The notes beneath the pieces are model-generated. The model had not been told where the DNA came from. It ran no database searches and saw only the letters and a program-made list of their open reading frames with translations. Below are positions 19,001 through 29,163 of a stretch of DNA of 64,000 nt, piece by piece. The stretch spans positions 248,001 through 312,000 of the forward strand of contig JAMLHI010000001.1 of assembly GCA_023957235.1 (NCBI GenBank), read 5' to 3'. Both the position numbers and the translations under genes were made by a program. Position 1 is the stretch's first letter, and each line of letters starts with the position of its first letter. The DNA comes from Chitinophagales bacterium (GTDB lineage: Bacteria; Bacteroidota; Bacteroidia; Chitinophagales; JADIYW01).

Positions 19001-20158
19001 ATGCCACTAAAGTTACAGCGGTTTTTTAAAATAGATTTTGAGAAGCTACGAAAAACTAGGCAAGGGCTTCCTTTGTTTATCGATCTCCTAATGGTCGCAT
19101 TGGTGCTTGTAAATTTAGGATTAATCTTTTTTGACTGGTCATATACCTATTTGTCTTTCAAAGACTTACTAGTATTTATTTCTCCATCATTCAACCAATT
19201 CTATTCTGAAAAAATCCATCCCAACACTTCCTATTTGGATTTAATATTTGTCAGTATTTTTATTTTAGAATTACTCATCAGATGGGGTCTTTCTATTTAT
19301 AGAAAAGTATATGACAAATGGTTTTTTTATCCATTTATTCACTGGTATGATGTATTGGGGTGTATCCCCATGAATGGAACTTTTAAACTGTTCAGACTTT
19401 TCAGGATATTTGGAATGATAATGAGGCTCAACAAGCTAGGAATTATTGATATCAAAAGTACTTTTTTATACAAAAAACTATCAAAATACATTAAGATTGG
19501 AGTGGAAGAATTATCAGATAATGTCGTTCTCAATGTATTAAACGGCTTACAAGATGAAATACAAAAAAACAATCCTCTTGTGCAACAGATTGCTCTTCAG
19601 GTCATCGAACCACAAAAAGAGAAAATCGATGCTTATATCAACCATAAACTTTCAGAAATAGTAAGCCTTACCTATTATCGCCACAGAAATGATTTATATA
19701 AATATCTTCAAGACATCGTTCATAAATCTGTAGAAGAAAACCCAGAAATCCAACGTATCTCTTTAATTCCTGGCATAGGCAAATTGATAGCTGAAGCTCT
19801 GAATAGCTCTATCAGCAATATCACTTTTAATGTTATTGATAATTCACTAGAAGATATTTCAAAGTCCAAAGAAATTCCTGCCGTTAAAGATATTACTCAA
19901 CAAATCATTGATAATATTGCCCATTCACATTCAGAAGATAATATAGCCTTACAAAATTTGATGAAGGGCTTAACCCATGAAACCTTAGAAATAATTAAAA
20001 AGCAAATAGAAGTCAAACAATGGAAAATCAACGAATTGAACGCTGATAAACTACTATTGATAAAGAAATTAAATTTGGGAAGAGGAAATATTCCTTACAT
20101 TCAAGCAAGAATTGATATCATTGATCAACAGATACATAATCTTCAAAAAATTCGATAG
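19001..20158 (+). CDS. Ion-transporter-like membrane protein with voltage-sensor-like region
   Basis: This 385-residue protein has four probable transmembrane helices in the first 150 residues (LFIDLLMVALVLVNLGLIFF; LDLIFVSIFILELLIRW; a WYDVLGC helix; and KLFRLFRIFGMIMRLNKL with Arg/Lys at about every third position). The last resembles the S4 helix of voltage sensors. No pore helix with a selectivity signature follows. The rest is a long soluble helical domain rich in charged residues, with GIGKLIAEAL. Homologues in Bacteroidota are generally labelled ion transporters. The function is unproven; it may be a sensor or scaffold rather than a channel. Confidence 0.6.
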   Translation: MPLKLQRFFKIDFEKLRKTRQGLPLFIDLLMVALVLVNLGLIFFDWSYTYLSFKDLLVFISPSFNQFYSEKIHPNTSYLDLIFVSIFILELLIRWGLSIYRKVYDKWFFYPFIHWYDVLGCIPMNGTFKLFRLFRIFGMIMRLNKLGIIDIKSTFLYKKLSKYIKIGVEELSDNVVLNVLNGLQDEIQKNNPLVQQIALQVIEPQKEKIDAYINHKLSEIVSLTYYRHRNDLYKYLQDIVHKSVEENPEIQRISLIPGIGKLIAEALNSSISNITFNVIDNSLEDISKSKEIPAVKDITQQIIDNIAHSHSEDNIALQNLMKGLTHETLEIIKKQIEVKQWKINELNADKLLLIKKLNLGRGNIPYIQARIDIIDQQIHNLQKIR

Positions 20159-20270
20159 TCTCTTTTCCTTGTATTTCACCCTCTCTCTTTTCAAAAATTA
20201 TTGCTCCAATATTCCACTTGTAAGGAAATTTTTCCCGACAAAGTCTATTGGGAATCATTAACTTTACAAA

Positions 20271-23200
20271 ATGCAAAAAGAATCTGCTCCTTATCAATTA
20301 AAGAACAAAATAAGGGTTGTCACTGCTGGATCCTTATTTGATGGACATGATGTATCTATCAATATCATGCGAAGGATTATTCAGGCTTCTGGGGCTGAAG
20401 TTATCCATTTGGGACACAATCGCTCTGTTTCAGAAATAGTTGAATGTGCCATAGAAGAGGATGCCAATGCTATCGCTATTACTTCCTATCAAGGAGGACA
20501 TGTAGAATTTTTGAAATACATGCATGACTTGTTAGTAGAGAAAAATGCAGGAAATATCAAAATATTTGCTGGAGGTGGAGGAACAATTCTTCCAGAAGAA
20601 GCCAAAGAATTGGAAGACTATGGCATCTCTAGAGTATATTCTCCTGATGATGGGAGAGAAATGGGACTCCAGGGGATGATTAACAATTTACTAGAACAAT
20701 CAGACTATACTACTTTAAAGAATATCCAAATTGACGAAAGGAAAATCAGACAGAAATCCCCACAATATATTGCTCAACTTATCACTTCTGTTGAGAATGA
20801 TGAGGAATTTTATTCTAGAAATCAACAAACTATTGAGCAAATTATAGCTTCCAATCCCTTTGTGCCAATATTGGGAATTACGGGAACTGGTGGTGCTGGA
20901 AAATCTTCTTTAGTCGATGAGCTAGTCAGACGTTTTTTAATAGACTTTCCTGATAAAAGCATAGCAATTATCTCTGTCGATCCTTCTAGAAGGAAGACAG
21001 GAGGAGCATTATTAGGAGATAGGATTCGCATGAATAGCATTTCTAACCCGAGAGTCTTTATGAGATCTATGGCTACTAGGCAGTCGAATGCCAGTATCTC
21101 TCAAGCACTTCATGACGCTAAAGATATTTTAAAAGCCGCTGGGTTTGATCTCATCTTACTAGAGACTTCTGGCATTGGGCAATCTGGGACTGAAGTTGTT
21201 GACTTGGCTGATGTTGCACTTTATGTAATGACTCCTGAATATGGAGCTGCTTCTCAATTGGAAAAAATTGACATGCTGGATTACGCAGACATTGTGGCTA
21301 TCAACAAGTTTGACAAACGTGGAGCTAAAGATGCCTTGAGAGATGTAAAAAAACAATTTCAACGAAATCGCAACTTGTGGGATTCTGACCCTTCTGAAAT
21401 GCCAGTTGTAGGTAGTATTGCCTCTCAATTCAACGACCCAGGTACGACTCAACTCTACAAAGCAGTCATGGATACTATTGTTCAAAAAACCAATAGTCCA
21501 TTAATCAGCCAAATAGATACTCATAGTGGAATGTCTGAGAAAATATTCATCATTCCTCCTTCAAGAGTCAGATACCTATCCGAAATTGCAGATAGAAACA
21601 GAGATTATGATAAATGGGTAGAGGAACAAAAAAACATTGCCCATGATATATTTGCATTGGAAAGGTCTTCTGCAATAGTGTCTAAAGATGTAAAAGAATC
21701 CATTTTGCCTTTGCTACACGAAAAAAGGCAATTACTTCATCCTGACTCCAAAAAGATTCTTGACGGATGGGCGCATTTAAAAGCCTCTTATTCAGCAGAA
21801 ATCTTTTCTTACCAAGTAAGAGACAAAGAAATTAAAATTCAAACGCATACCGAGACGCTCTCCCATACTCAAGTTCCCAAAGTAATACTCCCTCAATATG
21901 AATCATGGGGAGATATTCTTAAATGGTCTTTGAGAGAAAACGTGCCTGGTAGTTTTCCATACACCTCAGGTGTTTTCCCTTTTAAGCGAGAGGGAGAAGA
22001 TCCTACACGAATGTTTGCGGGAGAAGGAGGCCCTGAAAGAACCAATAAAAGATTTCATTACGTCTCTTTAGGGATGAAAGCCAAAAGACTATCAACAGCA
22101 TTTGATAGTGTTACTTTGTATGGAGAAGATCCAGCTATACGTCCTGATATTTATGGAAAAATAGGGAATAGCGGTGTTTCTATTTGTTCGTTGAATGATG
22201 CTAAAAAGCTCTATAGTGGATTTGACTTATGTGATCCTAGCACCTCTGTATCTATGACGATTAATGGTCCAGCAGCTACAATCTGTGCTTTTTTTATGAA
22301 TGTGGCAATCGATCAGCAATGTGAAAAATACATTATTGAACATGGATTGGTGGATGAGGTCAATGATAAAATCAATCAAATCTATTTTCAATTGGGTCAA
22401 GAAAGGCCCCACTATCACGGAGAATTGCCAGAAGGGAATAATGGATTGGGATTAATGCTACTAGGTGTTACCGGAGATATGGTTTTGCCCAAAGACGTAT
22501 ATGAAAAGATTAAAAGCTATGCACTTTCCCAAGTAAGAGGAACTGTTCAGGCTGATATTTTAAAAGAAGATCAAGCACAAAATACTTGCATATTTAGCAC
22601 AGAATTTTCATTGAAAATGATGGGAGATGTTCAGTCCTATTTTATAGATAAAAAAGTAAGAAATTTTTATTCTGTTTCCATTTCAGGTTATCACATTGCA
22701 GAAGCAGGAGCCAATCCTATTTCACAACTGGCATTTACTTTATCCAATGGTTTCTCATTTGTAGAATATTATCTGAGTAGGGGAATGCATATAGATGATT
22801 TTGCACCCAATCTTTCGTTTTTCTTCTCAAATGGTATAGATGCTGAATATGCTGTCATCGGGAGAGTAGCCAGAAGGATATGGGCAAAGGCAATGAAATA
22901 TACATACCATGCCAATGAACGTTCTCAAAAGTTAAAATACCATATACAGACTTCAGGAAGAAGCCTTCATGCTCAGGAGATAGACTTTAATGATATCAGA
23001 ACTACACTTCAAGCACTATATGCAATTTATGACAATTGTAATTCTCTACATACAAATGCTTATGATGAAGCAATTACTACTCCTACAGAAGAAAGCGTTC
23101 GGAGAGCAATGGCTATTCAATTAATCATCAACCACGAACTAGGGCTTGCAAAAAATGAAAACCCTCTTCAGGGCTCATTTATTATTGAAGAACTGACTGA

Positions 23201-23636
23201 TTTAGTAGAAGAAGCAGTCTATGAAGAATTTGATAGGTTGACAGAAAGGGGAGGTGTCCTCGGTGCTATGGAAACTATGTATCAAAGAGGAAAAATTCAA
23301 GAGGAAAGTATGTATTATGAACAGAAAAAACACTCTGGAGAATTACCTATTATGGGAGTAAATACATTCCTCTCTTCCAAAGGTTCTCCTACTATTATTC
23401 CTAATGAAGTCATTCGTGCTACTCAGGAGGAAAAAGAAAGGCAAATCAAAAATTTAGAATCCTTATTCCAACTACATCAATCATCTTCTCAGGATGCCAT
23501 CAAAAAATTACAAAGTGCTGCTTTAACCAATAAAAATATGTTTGAAGAGCTCATAGAAACTGTCAAATATTGTTCTCTAGGACAAATCACCCATGCTCTG
23601 TTTGAAGTAGGAGGACAATACCGTAGAAATATGTAA
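20271..23636 (+). CDS. icmF: Fused isobutyryl-CoA mutase with G-protein chaperone (IcmF)
   Basis: This 1,121-residue protein fuses three parts: an N-terminal cobalamin-binding domain (residues about 10-140, base-off motif FDGHDVS), a MeaI/MeaB-type GTPase (P-loop GTGGAGKSS at 205-213, with INKFDKRGA for guanine recognition) and the mutase barrel. Substrate residues fit isobutyryl- rather than methylmalonyl-CoA: Phe near 569 in SGVFPFKR where methylmalonyl mutase has Tyr, and Gln near 770 in AQNTCIF where it has the carboxylate-binding Arg. IcmF interconverts isobutyryl- and n-butyryl-CoA and guards its own B12 loading through the GTPase. It probably serves valine or fatty-acid catabolism. It is followed after 15 bases by a secreted FG-GAP protein. 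Confidence 0.95.
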   Translation: MQKESAPYQLKNKIRVVTAGSLFDGHDVSINIMRRIIQASGAEVIHLGHNRSVSEIVECAIEEDANAIAITSYQGGHVEFLKYMHDLLVEKNAGNIKIFAGGGGTILPEEAKELEDYGISRVYSPDDGREMGLQGMINNLLEQSDYTTLKNIQIDERKIRQKSPQYIAQLITSVENDEEFYSRNQQTIEQIIASNPFVPILGITGTGGAGKSSLVDELVRRFLIDFPDKSIAIISVDPSRRKTGGALLGDRIRMNSISNPRVFMRSMATRQSNASISQALHDAKDILKAAGFDLILLETSGIGQSGTEVVDLADVALYVMTPEYGAASQLEKIDMLDYADIVAINKFDKRGAKDALRDVKKQFQRNRNLWDSDPSEMPVVGSIASQFNDPGTTQLYKAVMDTIVQKTNSPLISQIDTHSGMSEKIFIIPPSRVRYLSEIADRNRDYDKWVEEQKNIAHDIFALERSSAIVSKDVKESILPLLHEKRQLLHPDSKKILDGWAHLKASYSAEIFSYQVRDKEIKIQTHTETLSHTQVPKVILPQYESWGDILKWSLRENVPGSFPYTSGVFPFKREGEDPTRMFAGEGGPERTNKRFHYVSLGMKAKRLSTAFDSVTLYGEDPAIRPDIYGKIGNSGVSICSLNDAKKLYSGFDLCDPSTSVSMTINGPAATICAFFMNVAIDQQCEKYIIEHGLVDEVNDKINQIYFQLGQERPHYHGELPEGNNGLGLMLLGVTGDMVLPKDVYEKIKSYALSQVRGTVQADILKEDQAQNTCIFSTEFSLKMMGDVQSYFIDKKVRNFYSVSISGYHIAEAGANPISQLAFTLSNGFSFVEYYLSRGMHIDDFAPNLSFFFSNGIDAEYAVIGRVARRIWAKAMKYTYHANERSQKLKYHIQTSGRSLHAQEIDFNDIRTTLQALYAIYDNCNSLHTNAYDEAITTPTEESVRRAMAIQLIINHELGLAKNENPLQGSFIIEELTDLVEEAVYEEFDRLTERGGVLGAMETMYQRGKIQEESMYYEQKKHSGELPIMGVNTFLSSKGSPTIIPNEVIRATQEEKERQIKNLESLFQLHQSSSQDAIKKLQSAALTNKNMFEELIETVKYCSLGQITHALFEVGGQYRRNM

Positions 23637-23651
23637 TCTAATGATGCTCTT

Positions 23652-25640
23652 ATGAAATTAAATATTTCAATTCTCTTATTGCTTCTCTGTCTAAATTCAT
23701 CGTTGTGGGCTCAAAGTTCAAGTGATGATACAATATCAGCAGTAACCAAACTATGGAATGCAATTGAAGCGGATACCCTTTCGCCAACAATTCCACAAAA
23801 CCTTTTTCAATGGCAGATTTTTAATTCAAAGGATAAAAAAAATCCGCCTTCATCCCATACAGACTCAACGAGAATAAAGGCGGTAGCACATTATATTGAA
23901 AATTTATATCTCGGGAAAAATGAAATCCTCAATTCTCTTGAAAAAGAATATGCTACCCACGGATGGTCAAACGAAATAGCTGGATATATAGGCTTGAAAG
24001 ATTATATCTCTTGTCTCCACAAACAGGATACCCATTGCTCTGCTCTACTAAATTCTGCTTTAAGTAAATTAAAAAACGCTCAAAATCATGCCACAGTTAC
24101 AGCTCCTGCTCAATGGAGTTGGATTTCCAAATTCATAAGTGGCTCTCTGCCTTATGACAGCTTTAAAGAACGGCTGAAAGTTTTTTCTCTAGAAAACACC
24201 GCCCCCCTCCTTACAAGTGGCTCTGGAGCTATTATTTCGTTGAGTAGAAAAGTGGGTTCTCAAAATATTTTGATATCTGAAAACTCGAAATCTCCATTAA
24301 AAATAATGGAATGGAATACATCCATACAAAAATGGAAGGATATAACCAATATGACTGGACTACAACATTTTCCGGGTGGAAATCAATATTATATTGCAGA
24401 TATCAATAATGATAAAGCCCAAGATATCATTATCCTAAGAAAATCTTCATCTGTCAACGCACCCTATCCTTTTTTCCCTAGCTTATTAAAGAATAATGGC
24501 GATGGTACTTTTAGCGATATCTCTAAATCTTTATCGCTTGACAATCTGAAAGAAATCAAAAGCGTGTGTTTGGAAGATATTGATAACGATGGAAGACAAG
24601 ATCTCATATTCCTTGACTATCACGGAACTATTACTTTGTTTTTACAGCAAAAAGAAGGTGTTTTCTCCAATGTATCCAAAATTTTACCACAGAAAGACAT
24701 TGAACTATCCTTTCATCATATCTATTTGAAAGATTATAATCAGGATGGAAAACTAGATATTCTGTTCAGCACTATTGAAAATAAAATAAAAATTTGGGAG
24801 CAAAAGGTAGATAGCAATTCTCATCAAATCTATTTTGAAGCGATACTCCCCCAAAAGAACACTCTTGAAAATACATTTTCTATTGTTTATCCCCACTTCC
24901 TTGAGGAGAATAAATTGCTATCTAAATACACTGATTTACCCAAAGAGCTTTTGATAATGGAAGCAGGAGTATGGGTGCGTTCATTTGACAATATGACCTT
25001 GTTATTTTCAGGAGGGACAAACATTGAAGGGCTTTTCCCTCTATTTGAATATTCTTTAAATAACAATCATTTAAAGGCTGCTCAATTGAAAGAAATTCCT
25101 TTATACATACACAGTATAGCAGTCATTGAAAAGAAGAAACAGCCATATCTTTTATTGAAGGGTGGTTTAGATTTTCATACCTTGAAAGAGCAGTCTGTGC
25201 TTCTGGAGTATCGTCCTGAAAAAGAAGGTAAATATCATAGAATATTTGATTTGTCAAAGGAGCAAATTGGAACAAAAATAAATTATACAATAATTGACAA
25301 TCACAATATTGAGCATTCTAGGTCAGTGATAGTACAGTCTAATAATAGCTCCATCAGCCATGCAATGCAAGAATGGATTTGGCTGCCAGAGGGATACTTT
25401 TTATCAGGAACTTCAAAACAGACTTCCTCAAAACCATTTACAACATCCAATAAAGTTGAAAATAAGGGAGAATTTCAGTCAAACCCCTCTTCTTCACCTC
25501 ATCATAAAAATCGAGATGCAGAAAATTATTCTCCTCATCAGGAGAAATTAGAGAAAACAAAGGAGCCCATTTCTTCATATCCAAAAATGCAGGAAAGAGA
25601 ACGAGAGCAAAACATACCTAAAAGTCAGAAGAAAAATTAA
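23652..25640 (+). CDS. Secreted FG-GAP/VCBS-repeat protein
   Basis: This 662-residue protein has a signal peptide (ISILLLLLCLNSSLWAQ, probable cleavage after the Ala before Gln). The middle has three calcium-loop repeats typical of FG-GAP/VCBS propellers: DINNDKAQDIIIL, DIDNDGRQDLIFLD and DYNQDGKLDILFS. Such beta-propellers sit at or beyond the outer membrane and bind partners or carbohydrate. The last 90 residues are low-complexity, rich in Ser, Lys, Glu and Pro. No C-terminal type IX sorting domain is evident. The gene follows icmF by 15 bases and is probably co-transcribed, but no functional link is evident. Confidence 0.75.
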   Translation: MKLNISILLLLLCLNSSLWAQSSSDDTISAVTKLWNAIEADTLSPTIPQNLFQWQIFNSKDKKNPPSSHTDSTRIKAVAHYIENLYLGKNEILNSLEKEYATHGWSNEIAGYIGLKDYISCLHKQDTHCSALLNSALSKLKNAQNHATVTAPAQWSWISKFISGSLPYDSFKERLKVFSLENTAPLLTSGSGAIISLSRKVGSQNILISENSKSPLKIMEWNTSIQKWKDITNMTGLQHFPGGNQYYIADINNDKAQDIIILRKSSSVNAPYPFFPSLLKNNGDGTFSDISKSLSLDNLKEIKSVCLEDIDNDGRQDLIFLDYHGTITLFLQQKEGVFSNVSKILPQKDIELSFHHIYLKDYNQDGKLDILFSTIENKIKIWEQKVDSNSHQIYFEAILPQKNTLENTFSIVYPHFLEENKLLSKYTDLPKELLIMEAGVWVRSFDNMTLLFSGGTNIEGLFPLFEYSLNNNHLKAAQLKEIPLYIHSIAVIEKKKQPYLLLKGGLDFHTLKEQSVLLEYRPEKEGKYHRIFDLSKEQIGTKINYTIIDNHNIEHSRSVIVQSNNSSISHAMQEWIWLPEGYFLSGTSKQTSSKPFTTSNKVENKGEFQSNPSSSPHHKNRDAENYSPHQEKLEKTKEPISSYPKMQEREREQNIPKSQKKN

Positions 25641-25662
25641 ATGAAGATTCAAAAAACATCCC

Positions 25663-25670
25663 TATATTTG
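25663..25670 (+). promoter_or_regulatory. Promoter -7 box upstream of tmRNA
   Basis: TATATTTG matches TAnnTTTG exactly and lies 47 bases before the mature tmRNA 5' end. That leaves a short leader for RNase P to remove, including the small inverted repeat GCTAT/ATAGC at 25684-25698. Confidence 0.5.
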
Positions 25671-25716
25671 TGGCTTGAAAATTGCTATTCAATATAGCAT
25701 AAGTTCATTGAAATCT

Positions 25717-26083
25717 GGGGCTGACAGGAATTGACGGGAAGTCGGCAGATGTGTAAGCATGTCGGGCATTGTGCATTTGGCCCGTAATAAATTAAAGCAT
25801 GAAACTTTTTTATATGGCGATAATAACTACGCCCTTGCAGCTTAGTCAAGAAGACTAACCTCAAGTGTCCACCTATGGTTTTCCTTGTAGCTATAGATGT
25901 GGGCATCAGATATACAGGATCGTTTTTAAGAAATGATTACTCTTGATAATTAAATTCCAATCTAAGTGTAAGTATTAGGTCAGTAAGGACACCTAGCCTA
26001 CAACGAAAATCAAGTTCTTGCTAAACATGTAGAAAGCCCATAGGCACCTTAGCCGGACGAGGGTTCAAATCCCTCCAGCTCCA
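25717..26083 (+). ncRNA. ssrA: Transfer-messenger RNA (tmRNA)
   Basis: tmRNA rescues stalled ribosomes by adding a degradation tag to the nascent chain. The 5' end GGGGCTG pairs with CAGCTCC at 26076-26082 to form the alanine-type acceptor stem. The T arm GAGGGTTCAAATCCCTCC lies just before it. The tag reading frame is GGC-GAT-AAT-AAC-TAC-GCC-CTT-GCA-GCT followed by TAG at 25816-25845, encoding GDNNYALAA after the alanine carried by the RNA itself. The ALAA end is the standard ClpXP signal. The CCA tail is not fully encoded (ACA follows the stem), so it must be added after transcription. The region between 25850 and 26050 holds the pseudoknots. Confidence 0.95.
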
Positions 26084-26139
26084 CAACTAAAGATTTCAAT
26101 ATTTCTATTCTTCTCTTGTTATGATATTTTATTACTCCC

Positions 26140-26820
26140 TTATCGAATAGGAAAGTCAAAATAAGTGTCTGGAAACGGTTCGTTTTTCAGTGTATAATGC
26201 CACCACTCCTCCTCAATTATTTTAAACCCATATTTTTCCATGATGGCCTTTAACTTCTGCCGATTGAAAATCTGTTGTTGACTCAATTGTGTATAATCAT
26301 GATGCGATTGTATTCCAAAAAAATCAAAAGCAGAGCCCATGTCTATTTCTTTCTTGTTAGCCAAATCAATAATTGTTAAATCAATTGTACTTCCTCTACT
26401 ATGTCCAGATTTTTCAGCAATATATCCTAACTTAAAAAGGTCTCTCTTATCTACATCTGGATAAAACTCTTGTTTGGCAATGGTATCCTGAATATCTTTT
26501 GCCCAGTCCATAAAATGTTGAACTGCTCTCTGTGGTCGATAGGCATCAAATGCTTTTATCCCTAATCCTTCTTCGTTTAATTCTGCTTGTATATTACTTA
26601 ATGCTTCAGCAGCTTCTCGAGTGATATATAATTTGTTGGCAGTATAGCCATTGACTGGGCGACCTATAAAATTATGCTGACCTCTATAACGCAAATCCAA
26701 TTCTAAATTGGGAATCAACTCTTTAAGATTAACAAAGTCTGAAGGAATCCCTTTGTCTTTTTGACAAGAGAGCAAAATAACAAAAGCAAGAACACTGAAT
26801 AACTGAAACAAACTTTTCAT
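26140..26820 (-). CDS. D-alanyl-D-alanine dipeptidase (VanX/DdpX type, M15D), lipoprotein
   Basis: This 226-residue zinc peptidase starts with a lipoprotein signal (FVILLSC, lipidated Cys near 19), so it sits on a periplasmic or outer membrane face. The VanX fingerprint is complete: Arg95 in DAYRP, SGHSRGSTIDLT with zinc ligands His140 and Asp147, and EWWH with catalytic Glu205 and ligand His208. It would cleave D-Ala-D-Ala released from peptidoglycan for recycling. There is no vanA/vanH neighbour, so vancomycin resistance is not implied. It stands alone after tmRNA in the opposite orientation. Confidence 0.92.
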   Translation of the reverse strand: MKSLFQLFSVLAFVILLSCQKDKGIPSDFVNLKELIPNLELDLRYRGQHNFIGRPVNGYTANKLYITREAAEALSNIQAELNEEGLGIKAFDAYRPQRAVQHFMDWAKDIQDTIAKQEFYPDVDKRDLFKLGYIAEKSGHSRGSTIDLTIIDLANKKEIDMGSAFDFFGIQSHHDYTQLSQQQIFNRQKLKAIMEKYGFKIIEEEWWHYTLKNEPFPDTYFDFPIR

Positions 26821-26953
26821 CCATTAATATTTATAGCCTAAAATTAGGAAGGTAAATTTATTTTATTCAATCTACAAATGATAAACAATATTCTTATTGA
26901 TCCTTTTAAATACGAAATTTTTATCTTTATTCTGAAAAAAAACAAGCATTATC

Positions 26954-27298
26954 GTGTTAAAAATATATCATTATAACAAGTGCAGGAAAAGCAGAGAGGC
27001 TTTGTGCATTTTAGAAGAGAAATCAGAAAACTTCAGTGTCCGATATTATATTGACAATCCTTTAAATCAAGAAGAAATTCTTGCCTTACAAAAAAAGTTA
27101 AATCTCCCTTTAATCGAAATGATTAGGACAAATGAGCCTGAGTTTAAAGAATTATTCCCTGATAAGCATCCAAATGAAAATCAACTCATTGCAGCATTAT
27201 TGGCTCATCCCAAATTGCTCCAAAGACCAATAGTAGAAAAAGACGACAATGCCATTATCGCTCGACCTCCTGAAAAATTATCCGAATGGATTAAATAG
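26954..27298 (+). CDS. ArsC/Spx-family thioredoxin-fold protein (arsenate-reductase-like)
   Basis: This 114-residue protein begins at a GTG (26954), the only start that keeps the first beta strand. YNKCRKSREAL carries the catalytic Cys near residue 10, and LQRPIV supplies the conserved Arg before the cis-Pro. These are the ArsC-family marks. Members reduce arsenate with glutaredoxin or, in the YffB/Spx branch, do other thiol chemistry. With no ars genes nearby, the arsenate role is uncertain. Its 3' end overlaps the convergent queD gene by eight bases. Confidence 0.85.
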   Translation: MLKIYHYNKCRKSREALCILEEKSENFSVRYYIDNPLNQEEILALQKKLNLPLIEMIRTNEPEFKELFPDKHPNENQLIAALLAHPKLLQRPIVEKDDNAIIARPPEKLSEWIK

Positions 27299-27707
27299 GA
27301 TATTCCGCATAATTGTTTTCTGTTTCATATAAACGGACAGAAATTTCGTATTTATCCCTGTCCAACCTCTTTCGTAAAATATTATAAATGACAACAGTAA
27401 TATTTTCGACCGTAGGGTTAAGATCGGCAAATTCTTCACAGTCCAAATTAAGATTTTTGTGATCAAATCTTTCTTCGACTTCCTCTCTAATAATTTCCCT
27501 CAGTTCATTGAGGTCTATCAAAAAACCAGTAACTGGATCAATTTCTCCTATTAATTTGACTTCCAATGAATAGTTGTGCCCATGAAAATGAGGGTTGTTG
27601 CATTTGCCAAATACTTCTTCATTTTTCTCAAAACTCCAATCTTTACAATATAAACGATGTGCTGCGTTAAACCTTGCTCTTCTATAAACAGCTATTTTAT
27701 GCGTCAT
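27291..27707 (-). CDS. queD: 6-carboxytetrahydropterin synthase / 6-pyruvoyltetrahydropterin synthase family
   Basis: This 138-residue protein has the family's zinc ligands His17 (NAAHR), His42 and His44 (HFHGHNY), catalytic Cys36 (FGKCNNP), and the later Asp/His pair around ERFDHKNLN. Glu near the C terminus (LYETENNY) anchors the pterin. It would convert dihydroneopterin triphosphate to 6-carboxytetrahydropterin, the second step towards queuosine. The FGKCNNP form is shared with eukaryotic 6-pyruvoyl synthases and is common in Bacteroidota, so the exact product is less certain than the family. Confidence 0.9.
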   Translation of the reverse strand: MTHKIAVYRRARFNAAHRLYCKDWSFEKNEEVFGKCNNPHFHGHNYSLEVKLIGEIDPVTGFLIDLNELREIIREEVEERFDHKNLNLDCEEFADLNPTVENITVVIYNILRKRLDRDKYEISVRLYETENNYAEYPI

Positions 27708-27878
27708 AGTCGTAAATATATTAAATTAGTATAAAAATGCAAAACGGAATGTCTTTGACCTTTTCTTTGTTTTTTATCTAAATATTATCAATTGTAAAAA
27801 AAACAGTAAAATAGTTTGGCATTTTTTCAAATTTTATCATGATTCACTATTTTGCATTCTCAATTTTTCAAAAGTATG

Positions 27879-29069
27879 TTACCTACATCTGATTTACTCA
27901 ACAGGCTCAGCGAGTCTTCTACTTTAAAAATGACTCAATTAAGCCGTGAATTAGCAGCTAAGGGAATTGATGTTATTAGTCTTAGTATCGGACAGCCTGA
28001 TTTTAACGCTCCTAAACATATTAAAGAGGCTGCTAAAAGAGCATTGGATATAGGATATGATGAATATTCTCCTGTAGCTGGATATCAGGAGCTGAGAGAA
28101 GCTATCTGCACAAAATTGAAAAGAGATAATCAACTAGAATATACTCCCAATCAAATCATTGTATCTACTGGCGCTAAACAATCATTGGCCAATATCTTTT
28201 TAAGTTTTTTAAATGAAGGCGATGAAGTGATAATTCCTGCTCCTTATTGGGTGAGCTACCCTGAGCAAGTGAAAATGTGCAATGCAACTCCCGTATATAT
28301 CTATACAGATGTTGAAAGCAATTTTAAAATCACACCCGAACAACTAGAAGCAGCGATTAGCCCAAGAACAAAATTCATCGTGTATTCTTCTCCTTGTAAT
28401 CCTTCAGGAGCTATTTATAGCAAAGAAGAGCTAGCAGGATTGGTTCAAGTCTTGGAAAAATATCCGGAGATTATCATTGTTTCAGATGAAATTTATGAAC
28501 ATATCAATTATATCGGCGAACATTATAGCATTGCTCAGTTTCCTTCAATGAAAGACAGAACAATAGTTGTAAATGGACAAGCCAAAGGATATGCGATGCC
28601 CGGATGGAGAATAGGATATATTGCCGCCCCAGTGTATATAGCAAAAGCTTGTGACAAATTGCAAGGGCAGACAACTTCAGGAACAAATAGCGTAGCCCAA
28701 AAAGCTACAGTTGAAGCATTGATTGGAGATCAGACACCAACGAAAGAGATGCGTGCTGCTTTTCAAAGGAGAAGAGATTTAGTATTAAGTCTTCTCAATG
28801 AAATTCCAAATGTAAAATGCAATATTCCTGATGGTGCTTTTTATGTTTTCCCTGATTTGAGTGCCTATTTTGGAAAGTCATATAATGGAGAAATTATTAA
28901 CGACTCTGATGATTTATGTTTATACCTTTTGAATGTTGGGCACGTTGCAGCAGTTGCAGGTAGTGGATTTGGCGCACCTCAATCTATTCGATTCTCTTAT
29001 GCTGCTTCTGAAAGTGTGTTGACCGAAGCATTCACGAGAGTAAAAAACGCCTTAAGACAGCTAGTATAA
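27879..29069 (+). CDS. Class I PLP-dependent aminotransferase (aspartate aminotransferase-like)
   Basis: The product has 396 residues from the ATG at 27879 (MLPTSDLLNRLSESSTLKM), the start that matches the family. An upstream ATG at 27852 would add nine. Fold type I features are clear: LSIGQPDFNAP, VSTGAKQSLANIFLS for phosphate binding, SSPCNPSGAIYS, SDEIYEH with the pyridine-N Asp, and NGQAKGYAMPGWRIGY with the PLP Lys near residue 236. The final Arg that binds the substrate carboxylate is in SIRFSYA. It most resembles the Igamma aspartate/prephenate aminotransferases. It is monocistronic. Confidence 0.92.
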   Translation, partial: LPTSDLLNRLSESSTLKMTQLSRELAAKGIDVISLSIGQPDFNAPKHIKEAAKRALDIGYDEYSPVAGYQELREAICTKLKRDNQLEYTPNQIIVSTGAKQSLANIFLSFLNEGDEVIIPAPYWVSYPEQVKMCNATPVYIYTDVESNFKITPEQLEAAISPRTKFIVYSSPCNPSGAIYSKEELAGLVQVLEKYPEIIIVSDEIYEHINYIGEHYSIAQFPSMKDRTIVVNGQAKGYAMPGWRIGYIAAPVYIAKACDKLQGQTTSGTNSVAQKATVEALIGDQTPTKEMRAAFQRRRDLVLSLLNEIPNVKCNIPDGAFYVFPDLSAYFGKSYNGEIINDSDDLCLYLLNVGHVAAVAGSGFGAPQSIRFSYAASESVLTEAFTRVKNALRQLV

Positions 29070-29163
29070 AAAGCTGCCAAATACAACTGTCGATCTTCTC
29101 TACTCATTTGCAATAGATGAAATTCGACAATTATTAAAATTGTAGTTATTCTACTATTTAAAA

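Noticed and set aside
22227-22418. Antisense frames within icmF
   Set aside because: The plus-strand mutase sequence is conserved throughout; the antisense frames are shadows.
26140-26820. Vancomycin-resistance vanX
   Set aside because: The motifs are those of VanX, but there is no vanH, vanA or vanRS nearby and the lipoprotein signal points to peptidoglycan turnover in the envelope.
26954-27298. Arsenic-resistance operon
   Set aside because: Only an ArsC-like fold is present; no arsB, acr3 or arsR gene is nearby.
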